A DNA stretch of 64,000 bases from Thermoguttaceae bacterium (GTDB taxonomy: Bacteria > Planctomycetota > Planctomycetia > Pirellulales > Thermoguttaceae), in assembly GCA_017937485.1 (NCBI GenBank), contig JAGBDN010000024.1, positions 62,001-126,000 of the forward strand, given 5' to 3'. A model generated the notes under the pieces. It did not search any database, was not told the DNA's origin, and worked only from the letters and a program-made list of their open reading frames with translations. Position 1 is the first letter of the stretch. Each line of letters opens with the position of its first letter. Positions 45,509-54,410 of the stretch are shown here, piece by piece. Made by a program: the position numbers and the translations under genes.

Positions 45509-46132
45509 TCATTCGTCGTCTTGCATCCCCTTGCCGTAAGTTTTGAGAACCCAGATAATGCCGCCGATCAGGAAAAACGCCGCCGGAGCCAGCACCATCA
45601 AGCCGTTCGGAACGTACCAACCGCCGTTGTTAACCGTCTTCAAGACCGTGAAGCCGAAGAGCGTGCCGAAGCCGAACAGCTCGCGGAAAAACGCGACGAT
45701 CATCAAGACGACGCCGTAACCGAGACCGTTCCCAATCCCGTCGAGGAGGCTGACCGTCGGGCCGTTTTTGATCGCGAACGCTTCCGCGCGCCCCATCACG
45801 ATGCAGTTCGTGATGATAAGGCCGACGTAAACCGACAGCTGCTTGCTCAAGTTGTACGAGAACGCCTTCAAAATTTGGTCGACCAAAATCACGAGCGTCG
45901 CGATAATCGCCATTTCGACGATCATACGAATCGAGCCCGGAATAATTTTGCGAATCAGCGACACGCCGACGTTCGAAAACGCGGTAACGAACACCACCGC
46001 CAGCGTCATCGTGAACGCGTTGTTCAGATTCGTCGTAACGGCCAGCGCGGAGCAGATGCCGAGGAGCTGAACGAAAACCGGATTGTTCTTAAACAACGGT
46101 TGGACGATATTTTCTTTCACCGCCGAGTTCAT
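45509..46132 (-). CDS. nqrD: Na+-translocating NADH:quinone reductase subunit D
   Basis: 207-residue six-helix membrane subunit, paired with NqrE in the sodium channel and iron-centre site. Conserved Cys27 ([13 protein letters not shown]) and Cys110 ([15 protein letters not shown]) are present. The C-terminal segment ends in a charged tail. It lies 16 bp after nqrC on the same strand. It could be mistaken for RnfE, but the presence of all six Nqr genes in order settles the assignment. Confidence 0.96.
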   Translation of the reverse strand: MNSAVKENIVQPLFKNNPVFVQLLGICSALAVTTNLNNAFTMTLAVVFVTAFSNVGVSLIRKIIPGSIRMIVEMAIIATLVILVDQILKAFSYNLSKQLSVYVGLIITNCIVMGRAEAFAIKNGPTVSLLDGIGNGLGYGVVLMIVAFFRELFGFGTLFGFTVLKTVNNGGWYVPNGLMVLAPAAFFLIGGIIWVLKTYGKGMQDDE

Positions 46133-46148
46133 CTTTTCACCAGTCCTT

Positions 46149-46958
46149 TCAGTTTTCGCTCGCTTCGGACGCTTCCGCCGGAGCTTCCGCTTCGGTCGCC
46201 GGAGCGTCGCCGCGCAACGTTTTCAGATACGGGCCGTAACCGTTCGGGCCGAGCCAAAAGTCAATCGTGCCGTTGACGCCGTTGCAGGTGAGCGTCGCGC
46301 CGGAAATGCCGTCGACTTCGGTCGCCGCGTCGGTCGCGGTTCCTTTAACGACTTTCACGACCGGAGCGCCGGTTTCGTCGACCGCCGTTTTGCCGTTCCA
46401 TTTCGCCGTCCATTTGGGGTTCGAAATTTCGCCGCCGAGGCCCGGGGTTTCGCCGTGTTCGTAAAAAACGAGCCCGGCGACCGTCGTCAAGTCGGCGTTC
46501 AGCGAAAGAAAACCGTTCATACGCGACCAAAGCCCGGTTCCGCTAATCGGGAGAACGAGCGTTTTCAGCGCGCCGGTTTCGTCGTTGAAGCGATAAACGA
46601 CCGCTTGTTTCGGGGCGGTTTTGATTTTCGCGACGTCTTGTTCCGGCGTCAGCGCGACGACGTTCGTTTTGTCGCTCTCGACCTTGTTCGGGTCGGCGTC
46701 CGCGACGACCGCGCCGGTCGCCAAGTCGACGACGACGATTTCCGCCGTTTTGAACTTTTCGGCGACCTCCGCTTTCGTCGCCTTGCCGTCGGTCGGAACG
46801 AGGCCCGCCGCTTTCAGGACGTTGACTTGTTTGTCGAGAAGTTTGTTTTGATCTTGCAACCCTTTGAGCGCGACGCTCGAAAAGGAAACGATAATCGCGC
46901 AGACGACGCAAACGCCCGTCGCGACGCCAAACGTTTTAAAAATCGATTCGTTGTTCAT
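46149..46958 (-). CDS. nqrC: Na+-translocating NADH:quinone reductase subunit C
   Basis: 269-residue subunit with one N-terminal helix (about 7-30) and a periplasmic domain that binds FMN covalently through the threonine of SGAT (Thr222 in [12 protein letters not shown]). The tail is rich in Ala, Glu and Pro ([18 protein letters not shown]) and longer than usual. Slightly long for the family as a result. It lies 20 bp after nqrB. Confidence 0.95.
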   Translation of the reverse strand: MNNESIFKTFGVATGVCVVCAIIVSFSSVALKGLQDQNKLLDKQVNVLKAAGLVPTDGKATKAEVAEKFKTAEIVVVDLATGAVVADADPNKVESDKTNVVALTPEQDVAKIKTAPKQAVVYRFNDETGALKTLVLPISGTGLWSRMNGFLSLNADLTTVAGLVFYEHGETPGLGGEISNPKWTAKWNGKTAVDETGAPVVKVVKGTATDAATEVDGISGATLTCNGVNGTIDFWLGPNGYGPYLKTLRGDAPATEAEAPAEASEASEN

Positions 46959-46978
46959 TGTTCCTTTCCTCGCAATCC

Positions 46979-48211
46979 TTACCGCGCTTCGAGTCGCTTA
47001 ACGCGGCGGCGAATGTTCGCGTTGACGACCGTATAGTCGATCAACGGAGCGACGCAGTTCCCGAAGAGAATCACCAACATAACGCCTTCCGGATACGCCG
47101 GGTTCATCGCGCGAACGACAATCACCAACGCGCCCATCAGGAAGCCGTAAATATATTGTCCGACTTTCGTCGCCGCCGCGGTAACCGGGTCGGTCGCCAT
47201 AAAGACCATCCCGAACGCGAAACCGCCGAGGACGAAGTGCCAAACCGGGCCGAGCGTCGCCGCCGGGAACGCTTCGGTAATCGACGGGCAACCGGCGAAG
47301 ATCGCCGCCAAGCCCATTCCGCCGACGAACATCGACGCCATAATGCGCCAAGACGCGACGCCGGTCAGGAGCAGAATCGCCGCGCCGATCAAGCAGGCCA
47401 GCGTCGACGTTTCGCCGAGCGAACCGGGAATCGTCCCGAAGAACGCGCTCGCTTGCGTGTAACCGGCGTTCGTCAGCGCGTCGACGCCCTGCGAAGCGTA
47501 AGAAAGCGGGGTCGCCTTCGAAACGCCGTCGACCGCCGTCCAAACTTGGTCGCCGCTAATTTGCCCGGCGTAAGCGAAGAAGAGGAAAGCGCGAGCGACG
47601 AGGGCCGGGTTCATAAAGTTGCGACCGGTGCCGCCGAAGATTTCCTTCCCAATAACGACGCCGAACGAAATCGCGAGCGCGACCTGCCAAAGCGGAATCG
47701 TCGCCGGAACGATCAACGGGAACAAAAAGCCGGTAACGAAGAAACCTTCGTTGACTTCGTGTTTGTTAATCGCCGCGAAAAGGATTTCCCAGCCGAGACC
47801 GACGATCATCGTAACGATATAAATCGGCAGGAAGTAAACGAGCCCGTAAAGGAAACAGCCGACGACGCTCGTCGGTTCGAAAATCGCCGGATAAAAACCG
47901 TTGATCCAGTTCAAAATCGCGCCGTGCCAGTCGGTCGGAGCGGTCGCGCCGGCTTCCATCAAGCGGTTCGCTTGCAAACCGACGTTGTACATCCCCGTCA
48001 GCGCGCAAGGAAGCAACGCCAAGACGACCGTAATCATCATTCGCTTGAAGTCGACGCAGTCGCGAACGGCGCACGTTCCGGACGTTTTCGCGTTCGGCGT
48101 GAAGAAGAAGGTGTCCGCGGCGTCGTAGAGCGGGTAAAGGAACGCGAACGGTTTTCCGGGCGCGAAAAACCGCTTTTCGGTCGCGTCGAGCGCTTTTCTG
48201 ACAAATTTCAT
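46979..48211 (-). CDS. nqrB: Na+-translocating NADH:quinone reductase subunit B
   Basis: 410-residue membrane subunit with about ten helices, the core of the sodium pump and the site of quinone reduction. The covalent FMN attachment threonine falls in DGVSKATPLS (Thr234), where other bacteria have SGAT-like sequences; the Ser-x-Ala-Thr spacing is kept. GTGRNFMNPALVARAF and the cytoplasmic N-terminus with an FAFLYPLYDAADTF segment fit the family. Its start is one base past the nqrA stop and its ribosome site GAGGAGG lies within the nqrA tail, so translation is coupled. Confidence 0.97.
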   Translation of the reverse strand: MKFVRKALDATEKRFFAPGKPFAFLYPLYDAADTFFFTPNAKTSGTCAVRDCVDFKRMMITVVLALLPCALTGMYNVGLQANRLMEAGATAPTDWHGAILNWINGFYPAIFEPTSVVGCFLYGLVYFLPIYIVTMIVGLGWEILFAAINKHEVNEGFFVTGFLFPLIVPATIPLWQVALAISFGVVIGKEIFGGTGRNFMNPALVARAFLFFAYAGQISGDQVWTAVDGVSKATPLSYASQGVDALTNAGYTQASAFFGTIPGSLGETSTLACLIGAAILLLTGVASWRIMASMFVGGMGLAAIFAGCPSITEAFPAATLGPVWHFVLGGFAFGMVFMATDPVTAAATKVGQYIYGFLMGALVIVVRAMNPAYPEGVMLVILFGNCVAPLIDYTVVNANIRRRVKRLEAR

Positions 48212-48212
48212 C

Positions 48213-49595
48213 TCATTCCTCCTCTTTCATCGCCGCGTTCAGGAGCGCGCGGAGCGTTTGGCCGTAGTCGTTTTTCCCGAAGTCGACGAGCGTGAAAAGC
48301 GCGAGGTCTTCTTCGTCGAGCTCGAACGCGCCGAGTTTTTCGCATTTTTCCAAGTCGCCGATTTCCAACGCTTTGAAGAGGAACGTCGGTTCAAGGTCGA
48401 GCGGCGAGACTTTGTAGAACGTCGGGTTCGGGAAGACGGCGCGCTTGCCGCCGTGTTCCGCCGTCGTCGGCGCGAACGGCGTTTTCGCCAGCCACTTCGA
48501 CGCGACGGTGCGAGCCGCCGAGAATTTTTTGAAACCGGGGAGCGCCCAACCGAAGAACTCGCGCGGGTCGCCGTCGCCGATCGCGGAAATTTGGTTGACG
48601 TAACGCCCCAAACCGCAAAGGTCGCCCTCGGCGGCGCGCCCGCAAAGGACGCTTCCGCTAATAACGCGGTTCGGGCCGTCTTTCAGCTCGCCGTCGACGA
48701 TTTCGTCGAGGCAGGCGCCGACCGGAACGCGGAGCAAACGCGGATTCTTGACCGTCGGCCCGGCCAACGAAACGACGCGCTCCGTTGGAAGCGTTCCCTT
48801 GCCGAAGAGCGCGCCGACCGCGATCGCGTCTTGATAACCGATCGACCAAACGACTTTGCCGAGACCGCAGGGGTCGAGCGTCGCGATATGCGTCCCAGTC
48901 AAGCCGGACGGGTGCGGGCCGGAGAACGAAACCGCTTCGACGTTCGGAACCGCTTCGACGGCGGCGATAAAGTCGGCGGAATATTTCGCGTCGCCGAAAC
49001 AGACCCAAAGTTTTTTCCCGCAAATTCGGCTCAAAACGCGCAACCCGTTAACGAAATCTTCGCTCGCCGCTTCGACGATCGGCGCCGGGTTCGGCGCGTG
49101 CGGGTTCGTGTCGCAAACGTTGACGAAAAGCGCCGCCGGAATCGCGTCGATTTTCGGGATTCGGCTGAACGGACGCGTTCGGAGCGCCGTCCAAAGCCCG
49201 GACTTCACGAGCGTTTCGCGGACTTTCGTCGGGCAAAGCTCGGTCAAGGAGTTCGCGTCGAACTGCTCGAACGCGACCGATTCCTTCGCCGCTTCCCCTT
49301 CCGCGACGTCGATAATAATCGAACGGAAAGCGCGTTTTTCGCCGCGATTGATCGACGCGACGACGCCCGCCGCCGGAGCGACGAACTTAACGCCCGGGTT
49401 CTTTTTATCCTCAAAAAGCGGTTGACCGAGCAAAACTTTTTCGCCGACTTCGACGAGAATCGTCGGCTTCATCCCGACGTAATCGGGCCCCGTTACCGCG
49501 ACGCGTTTAACGCTTTTCTTTTCGGGCGCGCTCGTTTGATCCGGCGCTCCGGTCATCCGCAGGTCGAGCCCTTTGGTTATTTTGACGTATTTCAT
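48213..49595 (-). CDS. nqrA: Na+-translocating NADH:quinone reductase subunit A
   Basis: 460-residue hydrophilic subunit that closes the cytoplasmic side of the complex. It starts MKYVKITKGLDLRMTGAP, typical of NqrA, and contains VGEKVLLGQPLFEDKKNPGVKF and VHNVFYAQ-unlike but family-normal ATLDPCGLGKVVWSIGYQDAIA segments. Length is normal. It is the first gene of nqrABCDEF, with AGGAAAGG before the ATG. No clear promoter was found in the 300 bp upstream. The operon lets the cell couple NADH oxidation to a sodium gradient. Confidence 0.96.
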   Translation of the reverse strand: MKYVKITKGLDLRMTGAPDQTSAPEKKSVKRVAVTGPDYVGMKPTILVEVGEKVLLGQPLFEDKKNPGVKFVAPAAGVVASINRGEKRAFRSIIIDVAEGEAAKESVAFEQFDANSLTELCPTKVRETLVKSGLWTALRTRPFSRIPKIDAIPAALFVNVCDTNPHAPNPAPIVEAASEDFVNGLRVLSRICGKKLWVCFGDAKYSADFIAAVEAVPNVEAVSFSGPHPSGLTGTHIATLDPCGLGKVVWSIGYQDAIAVGALFGKGTLPTERVVSLAGPTVKNPRLLRVPVGACLDEIVDGELKDGPNRVISGSVLCGRAAEGDLCGLGRYVNQISAIGDGDPREFFGWALPGFKKFSAARTVASKWLAKTPFAPTTAEHGGKRAVFPNPTFYKVSPLDLEPTFLFKALEIGDLEKCEKLGAFELDEEDLALFTLVDFGKNDYGQTLRALLNAAMKEEE

Positions 49596-50236
49596 CGGCT
49601 TGCGACGCCTTTCCTCTATGATTTGGGAAGAAAATTCCTCGAACGATTTCGCCGTTTCGCCGCCGCTTTCGCAACGCGCCGCCGCGAAGGCCGACGCTCA
49701 ATAATCCAAGACGCAAACATCGTAAAGCGAACGACTCGACCGACGACGCCAAAACGCCGACGGTCGACGACGAATCGGGTAAGCGCGGCGCAAACTCGAC
49801 CAAACGACTCGCGAAACCGTTTGGGGGAATCGAGCGCCCGAAACTTACCGTTTATTCCTCTAAGTTTAAACGATATTTCGATATTGTCCAGCAGGCGCCC
49901 CTTAAACTTTTACTGTTTCGCGCTTTTTTTTACATTTTCGCGAGCGTCGCCGACGCGTTTATTTTCCCTGTCTTGCGCAGACGCCCCAGATTTCACAACG
50001 CTCGTCTTTTTTAACGAACCGATTTTCCCGTCCGTTTTTATTCGCGTCTCCCTTACGGCGAGTTTTTTCTTCAAATCTCAACCCGAGAGTTAACCGCGCC
50101 TAACCCCTTCCTATTTTAACATTAGAAAAAACTAATTCTTCATCCTTTTCCATCGCGCCGCACGAACGATTTCATTCACAGTTTGAAGAAAAGAAGAAAA
50201 ATTGGAAAAATTTTCACGAAAATACCAAGAAAGAGC
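49596..50236. other. divergent intergenic region, no gene seen
   Basis: About 640 bp between nqrA (leftward) and the promoter of the di-haem protein gene (rightward). Near 49861-49915 there is an inverted repeat AAGTTTAA/TTAAACTT around GATATTTCGATATT that could be an operator for nqr, but nothing else is convincing. Confidence 0.4.
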
Positions 50237-50265
50237 TTGAAAAACGCGCTTGCAACCGTCATAAT
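50237..50265 (+). promoter_or_regulatory. sigma70-type promoter of the di-haem protein gene
   Basis: TTGAAA (50237-50242), a 17-bp spacer, CATAAT (50260-50265). Leader about 125 nt. Confidence 0.7.
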
Positions 50266-50390
50266 AAAGAAGTTCGACGGCCCTAAGCGTCTCGTCGCGC
50301 GGCGCTCGGATTCGAGCGTCCCGACCGCCGCCGTCTCCACGATAAAAAATTGTTCGAACGATTTATCGAATTTTTAACGGAAAGCGAATT

Positions 50391-52262
50391 ATGTCGAAAC
50401 ACAGTTTTGCAATGTCGATCGCGACGGCGCTCCTCGCGTTCGTCGGCGCGGTCGCTTCGGCGGCCGAGTACAAAGGGCCGATCGAAATGATCCCGACGAA
50501 AGACGGCTCGACCCTTTACGTTTTGAATAAAGACTCTCGCGAAATCGCCGTCGTTTCGGTCGCCGAAGCGAAAGTCGAACGCTCCATTCCGGTTCCGGGC
50601 GACCCGAACGATATGTGCCTTAGCGCCGACGAAAAAACGGTTTACCTTGGTCTCGGCGACTATCAAGGGAAAATCTGCGCGCTCGATCTCGCGACCGGAA
50701 ACGTCCTCGGCGAAGGCGTCGTCGGGCACACGCCGTGCGGCATTTGCCTCTCGCCGGACGAAAAAACGCTCTACGCGTGTCTGCGTTTCGAAGCGAAACT
50801 CGCGAAAATTTCCCTCCCGAGCTTCGCCGTCGAAGCGACGTACCCGGCCCTGCACGAACCGTGCGACGCCGTCATCACGCCGGACGGCAAGTCCTACTTC
50901 GCCGCGAACTTCCTCCCGAACGACCCGTCCGACGGCGCGAACGTCGCCGCCGAAGTTACCGCGCTCGACACGGCGACCGGCGAAACGAAGAACATCCGCC
51001 TTCCGAACGGCAGCTCGTCGATGCACGACGTCTGCATTTCGCCGGACGGCAAATACGTCTACACGACCGCCATTTTGGCCCGCTACCAACTCCCGACGAC
51101 GCAAGTCGAACGCGGTTGGATGAACACGAACGGTTTCAGCATCATCGACGCCGAAAAGCGCGAATTCGTCAACACCGTCCTCCTCGACAGCGTCGACTTA
51201 GGCGCCGCGAACCCGTGGCCGATCGCGACGAACGCCGACGGTTCGAAGATTTGCGTCGGTTTGGCCGGCTCGCACGAACTTTGCGTCGTCGACTGGACGA
51301 AAACGCTCGAAAAGCTCCAATCGCTCCCGAAAGACGCCGAAGAAGCAAAAGAAAAAGGGCTCCCGTCGGACGCGACGACCGCCGACCAAGTGCCGCAAAA
51401 CTTGGCTTTCCTCGTCAATATGAAAGAACGCGTCAAATTGAACAAGCGCCCGCTGCAAGCGAAAGCGCCCCGTTGCCTCGCGGTCATCGGCGATAAAGCG
51501 TATCTCGGGATGTACTACACCGACAACATCGTGGTCGTCAATATGAAGGCCCGCACGATGCGTCCTAAAGAATTCGTCAAACTCGGCCCGACTCCGGAAA
51601 TGGACGCGGCCCGTCGCGGCGAACTCGCCTGGAACGACGCGACGCTCTGCTTCCAAACGTGGCAAAGTTGCGCCAGCTGCCACCCGGACGCCCGCTCCGA
51701 CGCGCTGAACTGGGACCTCCTCAACGACGGTATGGGCAACCCGAAAAACGCCAAGGGTATGCTCCACTCGATCCTCCTTCCGCCGGCGATGTGGCACGGC
51801 GTCCGCGACAAAGCGGAAACCGCGGTTCGCACCGGGTTCAAATACATCTGCTTCTCGAACCCGCCGGAAGAAACGTATACCGACATTGAAGAGTATATCA
51901 AATCGCTCAAAGCCCTCCCGAGCCCGCGTCTCGTCGACGGCAAGCTGAGCGAAAAAGCCCTCCGCGGCAAAGCGCTCTTCGAAAGCGACCGCCTCAACTG
52001 CACGGAATGCCATACCGGCGAATACTTCACCGACCAAAAGATGCACGACGTCGGGTCGCGCGCCGAATACGACCATAAGGCCGAGTTCGACACCCCGACG
52101 CTCCTCGAAGTTTGGCGCACCCCGCCCTATATGCACGACGGGCGTTACGTCGACCTGCGCGACGTTTTCCTCGACGGTATGCACGGCGACGTCAAAGGCG
52201 ACGTCGGTTCGCTGACGGAGGAAGAAGTCGACGACTTGACCGAGTATCTCCTTTCGCTCTAA
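50391..52262 (+). CDS. YncE-like beta-propeller with C-terminal di-haem cytochrome c domain
   Basis: 623-residue exported protein (signal peptide about 5-24, ending VASAA). Residues 30-330 are repeated propeller blades (PNDMCLSADEKTVYLGLGD, PCGICLSPDEKTLYACLRF, MHDVCISPDGKYVYTTAI) of the YncE/lactonase type. The C-terminal half is a cytochrome c peroxidase-like domain with two haem sites: CASCH at about 427 and CTECH at about 537, plus downstream Met/His ligands (EVWRTPPYMHDGRY). The combination is common in planctomycetes and may be a periplasmic peroxidase or electron-transfer enzyme. The enzymatic activity is not established. The start ATG follows GGAAAGCG. Confidence 0.88.
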   Translation: MSKHSFAMSIATALLAFVGAVASAAEYKGPIEMIPTKDGSTLYVLNKDSREIAVVSVAEAKVERSIPVPGDPNDMCLSADEKTVYLGLGDYQGKICALDLATGNVLGEGVVGHTPCGICLSPDEKTLYACLRFEAKLAKISLPSFAVEATYPALHEPCDAVITPDGKSYFAANFLPNDPSDGANVAAEVTALDTATGETKNIRLPNGSSSMHDVCISPDGKYVYTTAILARYQLPTTQVERGWMNTNGFSIIDAEKREFVNTVLLDSVDLGAANPWPIATNADGSKICVGLAGSHELCVVDWTKTLEKLQSLPKDAEEAKEKGLPSDATTADQVPQNLAFLVNMKERVKLNKRPLQAKAPRCLAVIGDKAYLGMYYTDNIVVVNMKARTMRPKEFVKLGPTPEMDAARRGELAWNDATLCFQTWQSCASCHPDARSDALNWDLLNDGMGNPKNAKGMLHSILLPPAMWHGVRDKAETAVRTGFKYICFSNPPEETYTDIEEYIKSLKALPSPRLVDGKLSEKALRGKALFESDRLNCTECHTGEYFTDQKMHDVGSRAEYDHKAEFDTPTLLEVWRTPPYMHDGRYVDLRDVFLDGMHGDVKGDVGSLTEEEVDDLTEYLLSL

Positions 52263-52296
52263 GCGTTTGCGCTTAACGCTCGAGCTTAGCTAACGA

Positions 52297-52332
52297 ACGA
52301 GCGGCGACTTTCGCCGGTCGCCGCTCGTTTTA
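52297..52332 (+). terminator. intrinsic terminator of the di-haem gene
   Basis: 12-bp perfect stem ACGAGCGGCGAC/GTCGCCGCTCGT with an 8-nt loop, then TTTTA. Confidence 0.85.
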
Positions 52333-52537
52333 CGTCGTTGCGTTTTTTCGCTCGACTTGGTCGACGTCTTTCTCTAAACCGCGCATTTCCTCTATCTCCG
52401 CAAAACAGCAATTTAAGCAAACGACAAAGCGCGAAAAAAGCGTTTTAATTCGTTCAACAAACAATTACCGCGCCAAACCTAGAATTTTGCACGGCGGTCA
52501 AAAAAAAACAAATTTTCGCATTTCCCGGCAAAAACGC

Positions 52538-52566
52538 TTGATTCGCCGTCTCGCGCCCGTTATACT
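52538..52566 (+). promoter_or_regulatory. sigma70-type promoter of DUF1559 gene 3
   Basis: TTGATT (52538-52543), a 17-bp spacer, TATACT (52561-52566); same hexamers as DUF1559 gene 2. Leader about 180 nt. Confidence 0.8.
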
Positions 52567-52747
52567 TTAAAAACAACCGGGAAGGACGGCGTTTTTTTAC
52601 GCTCCGTATCTTCGTTTATTTCAATACTTACCATTTTTTCAACGCCATGCGTTCGTTATTTCGCTTAAATTATCTCGCCGTCGAGGCCGACGCGCTTCGC
52701 CGGTTGTTTCCGCCCCCCATCATTATCATTTATAGACGGAGGCATTT

Positions 52748-53743
52748 ATGCAACGCAGCATCGTCAATCGTCGCGGGTTCACCTTAGTCGAACTCTTGGT
52801 CGTGATCGCCATCATCGGTATTTTGATCGGGCTCCTTCTCCCGGCGGTTCAAGCGGCCCGCGAGGCCGCGCGTCGGATGCAATGCACGAACAACCTGAAA
52901 CAATACGGCCTCGGCATGTGCAACTACGCCGACGTCAATAATTCGCGTCTTCCGTACGGTATGACGCACCCGACCGGCGGTTGGAAAAATTTCGACGGCA
53001 ACCCGGGCAAGCGTTCGTCTTGGGTTCCGCGCATTTGGCCCTTCATCGAACAAAACGCGCTCTACGCCGAATACGACTTTAAAGTCGGCTTCTTCGAAGA
53101 GCCGAACTGCGCCTACAACGACCCGAACGCGAAGCGTCCGGTCAACACGCCGGTCGAATTCTACTACTGCCCGAGCGACCGTCCCGGAGCGACTTGGCGC
53201 GCCGACCCTTACTCGCAAGTCCGCGGAAATTACGTCGTCAATATGGGGAACGACTGGTTCTGGAACCCGAACGTCGCTTCGATGCCGTATAAAAACCCCG
53301 GTTGGAAGGGCGCGCCGTTCTACCTGAACCTGACCGTCGGGCTCGCCGAAATGACCGACGGAACCTCGAACACGATGCTTCTCTCGGAAGTCATTTGCGC
53401 CGCGAGCGACTCCGCGTTCGACTTCCACGGCCAACTCTTCAACGACGAAGGCCCGGGCGCCGCGTTCATGACCGTTACCGGCCCGAACTCCTCGACGCCG
53501 GACAGCTGCTACTGTTACCAAGGCGCCAGCGGAAGCGCGTTGAATACCGACGACCCGTTCATCCCCTGCACCGGAACCCCGCTTTCCGGCGACGAACGCT
53601 ACCAAGCGGCGCGCAGCAAACACTCCGGCGGCGTCAACGTCTCGATGGCCGACGGTTCGGTGCGCTTCGTTTCGGAAACGGTCGACCTCGAAATTTGGCG
53701 CGCGGCCGGCAGCACGAAGGGCGGCGAAACGAAAAGCCTTTAA
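52748..53743 (+). CDS. DUF1559 prepilin-like protein 3
   Basis: 331-residue pseudopilin-like protein. Short leader RRG then [20 protein letters not shown], the [16 protein letters not shown] segment and the C-terminal H-X9-DG (His-SGGVNVSMA-Asp-Gly). It is smaller than the two earlier paralogues, with a different middle: CYCYQGASGSALNTDDPF. Strong GGAGG precedes the ATG. It is followed 106 bp later by a small lipoprotein, as in modules 1 and 2, here just after a di-haem gene and before an HzsA-related gene. Confidence 0.93.
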   Translation: MQRSIVNRRGFTLVELLVVIAIIGILIGLLLPAVQAAREAARRMQCTNNLKQYGLGMCNYADVNNSRLPYGMTHPTGGWKNFDGNPGKRSSWVPRIWPFIEQNALYAEYDFKVGFFEEPNCAYNDPNAKRPVNTPVEFYYCPSDRPGATWRADPYSQVRGNYVVNMGNDWFWNPNVASMPYKNPGWKGAPFYLNLTVGLAEMTDGTSNTMLLSEVICAASDSAFDFHGQLFNDEGPGAAFMTVTGPNSSTPDSCYCYQGASGSALNTDDPFIPCTGTPLSGDERYQAARSKHSGGVNVSMADGSVRFVSETVDLEIWRAAGSTKGGETKSL

Positions 53744-53849
53744 CGTCGGCGCTTAACGTTCGTTCTTTTTTTCCTCGAACGCCGTTCGGACTTCGACCGC
53801 TCGAACCCGAACGCGTTCCCGTTTAACTCCAACGAAAGCGACGTTTAAA

Positions 53850-54272
53850 ATGAAACGATATTTTGCGACGGCTCTTGTTTGCGCCGCGTCCCTCGCCTTC
53901 CTAACCGGTTGCGGCGGCGGCAAAAACGAAGTCGAAATCAACGGCGCCGCGACGCTCGACGGCGCGCCGATCGACCTTGGAATCGTTCAATTTACGAACG
54001 GTTCGTCCGAGGGCGGCGGCAACGTTCAAGACGGTTCGTACACCGCGAAAGTTCCGCCCGGCGAGCTGACCGTCCGCGTTCGCGGGTACCGTTACACCGG
54101 CCCCGAGCCGGAAATTCCGGAACCGCAACCGGGCGCTCCGCCGTCGACGCCGCCGCAACGACCGCGCGAACCGATGACGCCGGAGTCGATGTGGCAAAAC
54201 CCGACCTTCAAGATAACCGTTAAAAAAGGCGGGACTTACGACTTAAACTTTGTCTCGGAAGAAGCGGAGTGA
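53850..54272 (+). CDS. small lipoprotein, module 3
   Basis: 140-residue lipoprotein with lipobox FLTGC (Cys at 20) and a Gly-rich start. The mature domain reads EVEINGAATLDGAPIDLGIVQFTNG, then GNVQDGSYTAKVPPGELTVRVRGYRY, the same transthyretin-like core as the lipoproteins of modules 1 and 2. A Pro-rich linker (PEPQPGAPPSTPPQRP) follows and the end is short. It lies 106 bp after DUF1559 gene 3 and 138 bp before the HzsA-related gene; all three could be one transcript, as no terminator is visible between them. Confidence 0.82.
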   Translation: MKRYFATALVCAASLAFLTGCGGGKNEVEINGAATLDGAPIDLGIVQFTNGSSEGGGNVQDGSYTAKVPPGELTVRVRGYRYTGPEPEIPEPQPGAPPSTPPQRPREPMTPESMWQNPTFKITVKKGGTYDLNFVSEEAE

Positions 54273-54410
54273 TTCGCCCGTTTTAACGTCGAAAACGCGT
54301 TCGCGACGCTCTTTTCCGTCGAGAACGCGTTTTTCGTTACCGCTTTATTCTTTTTCGGCGCGGCCTTCGAGCTTTCCCGCCTTTCCGGTCGCGCAACGCA
54401 AGGAATCGCA

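Noticed and set aside
48258..50093. 611-residue plus-strand frame antisense to nqrA
   Set aside because: nqrA is a complete, recognisable gene on the other strand; the antisense frame has shadow composition.
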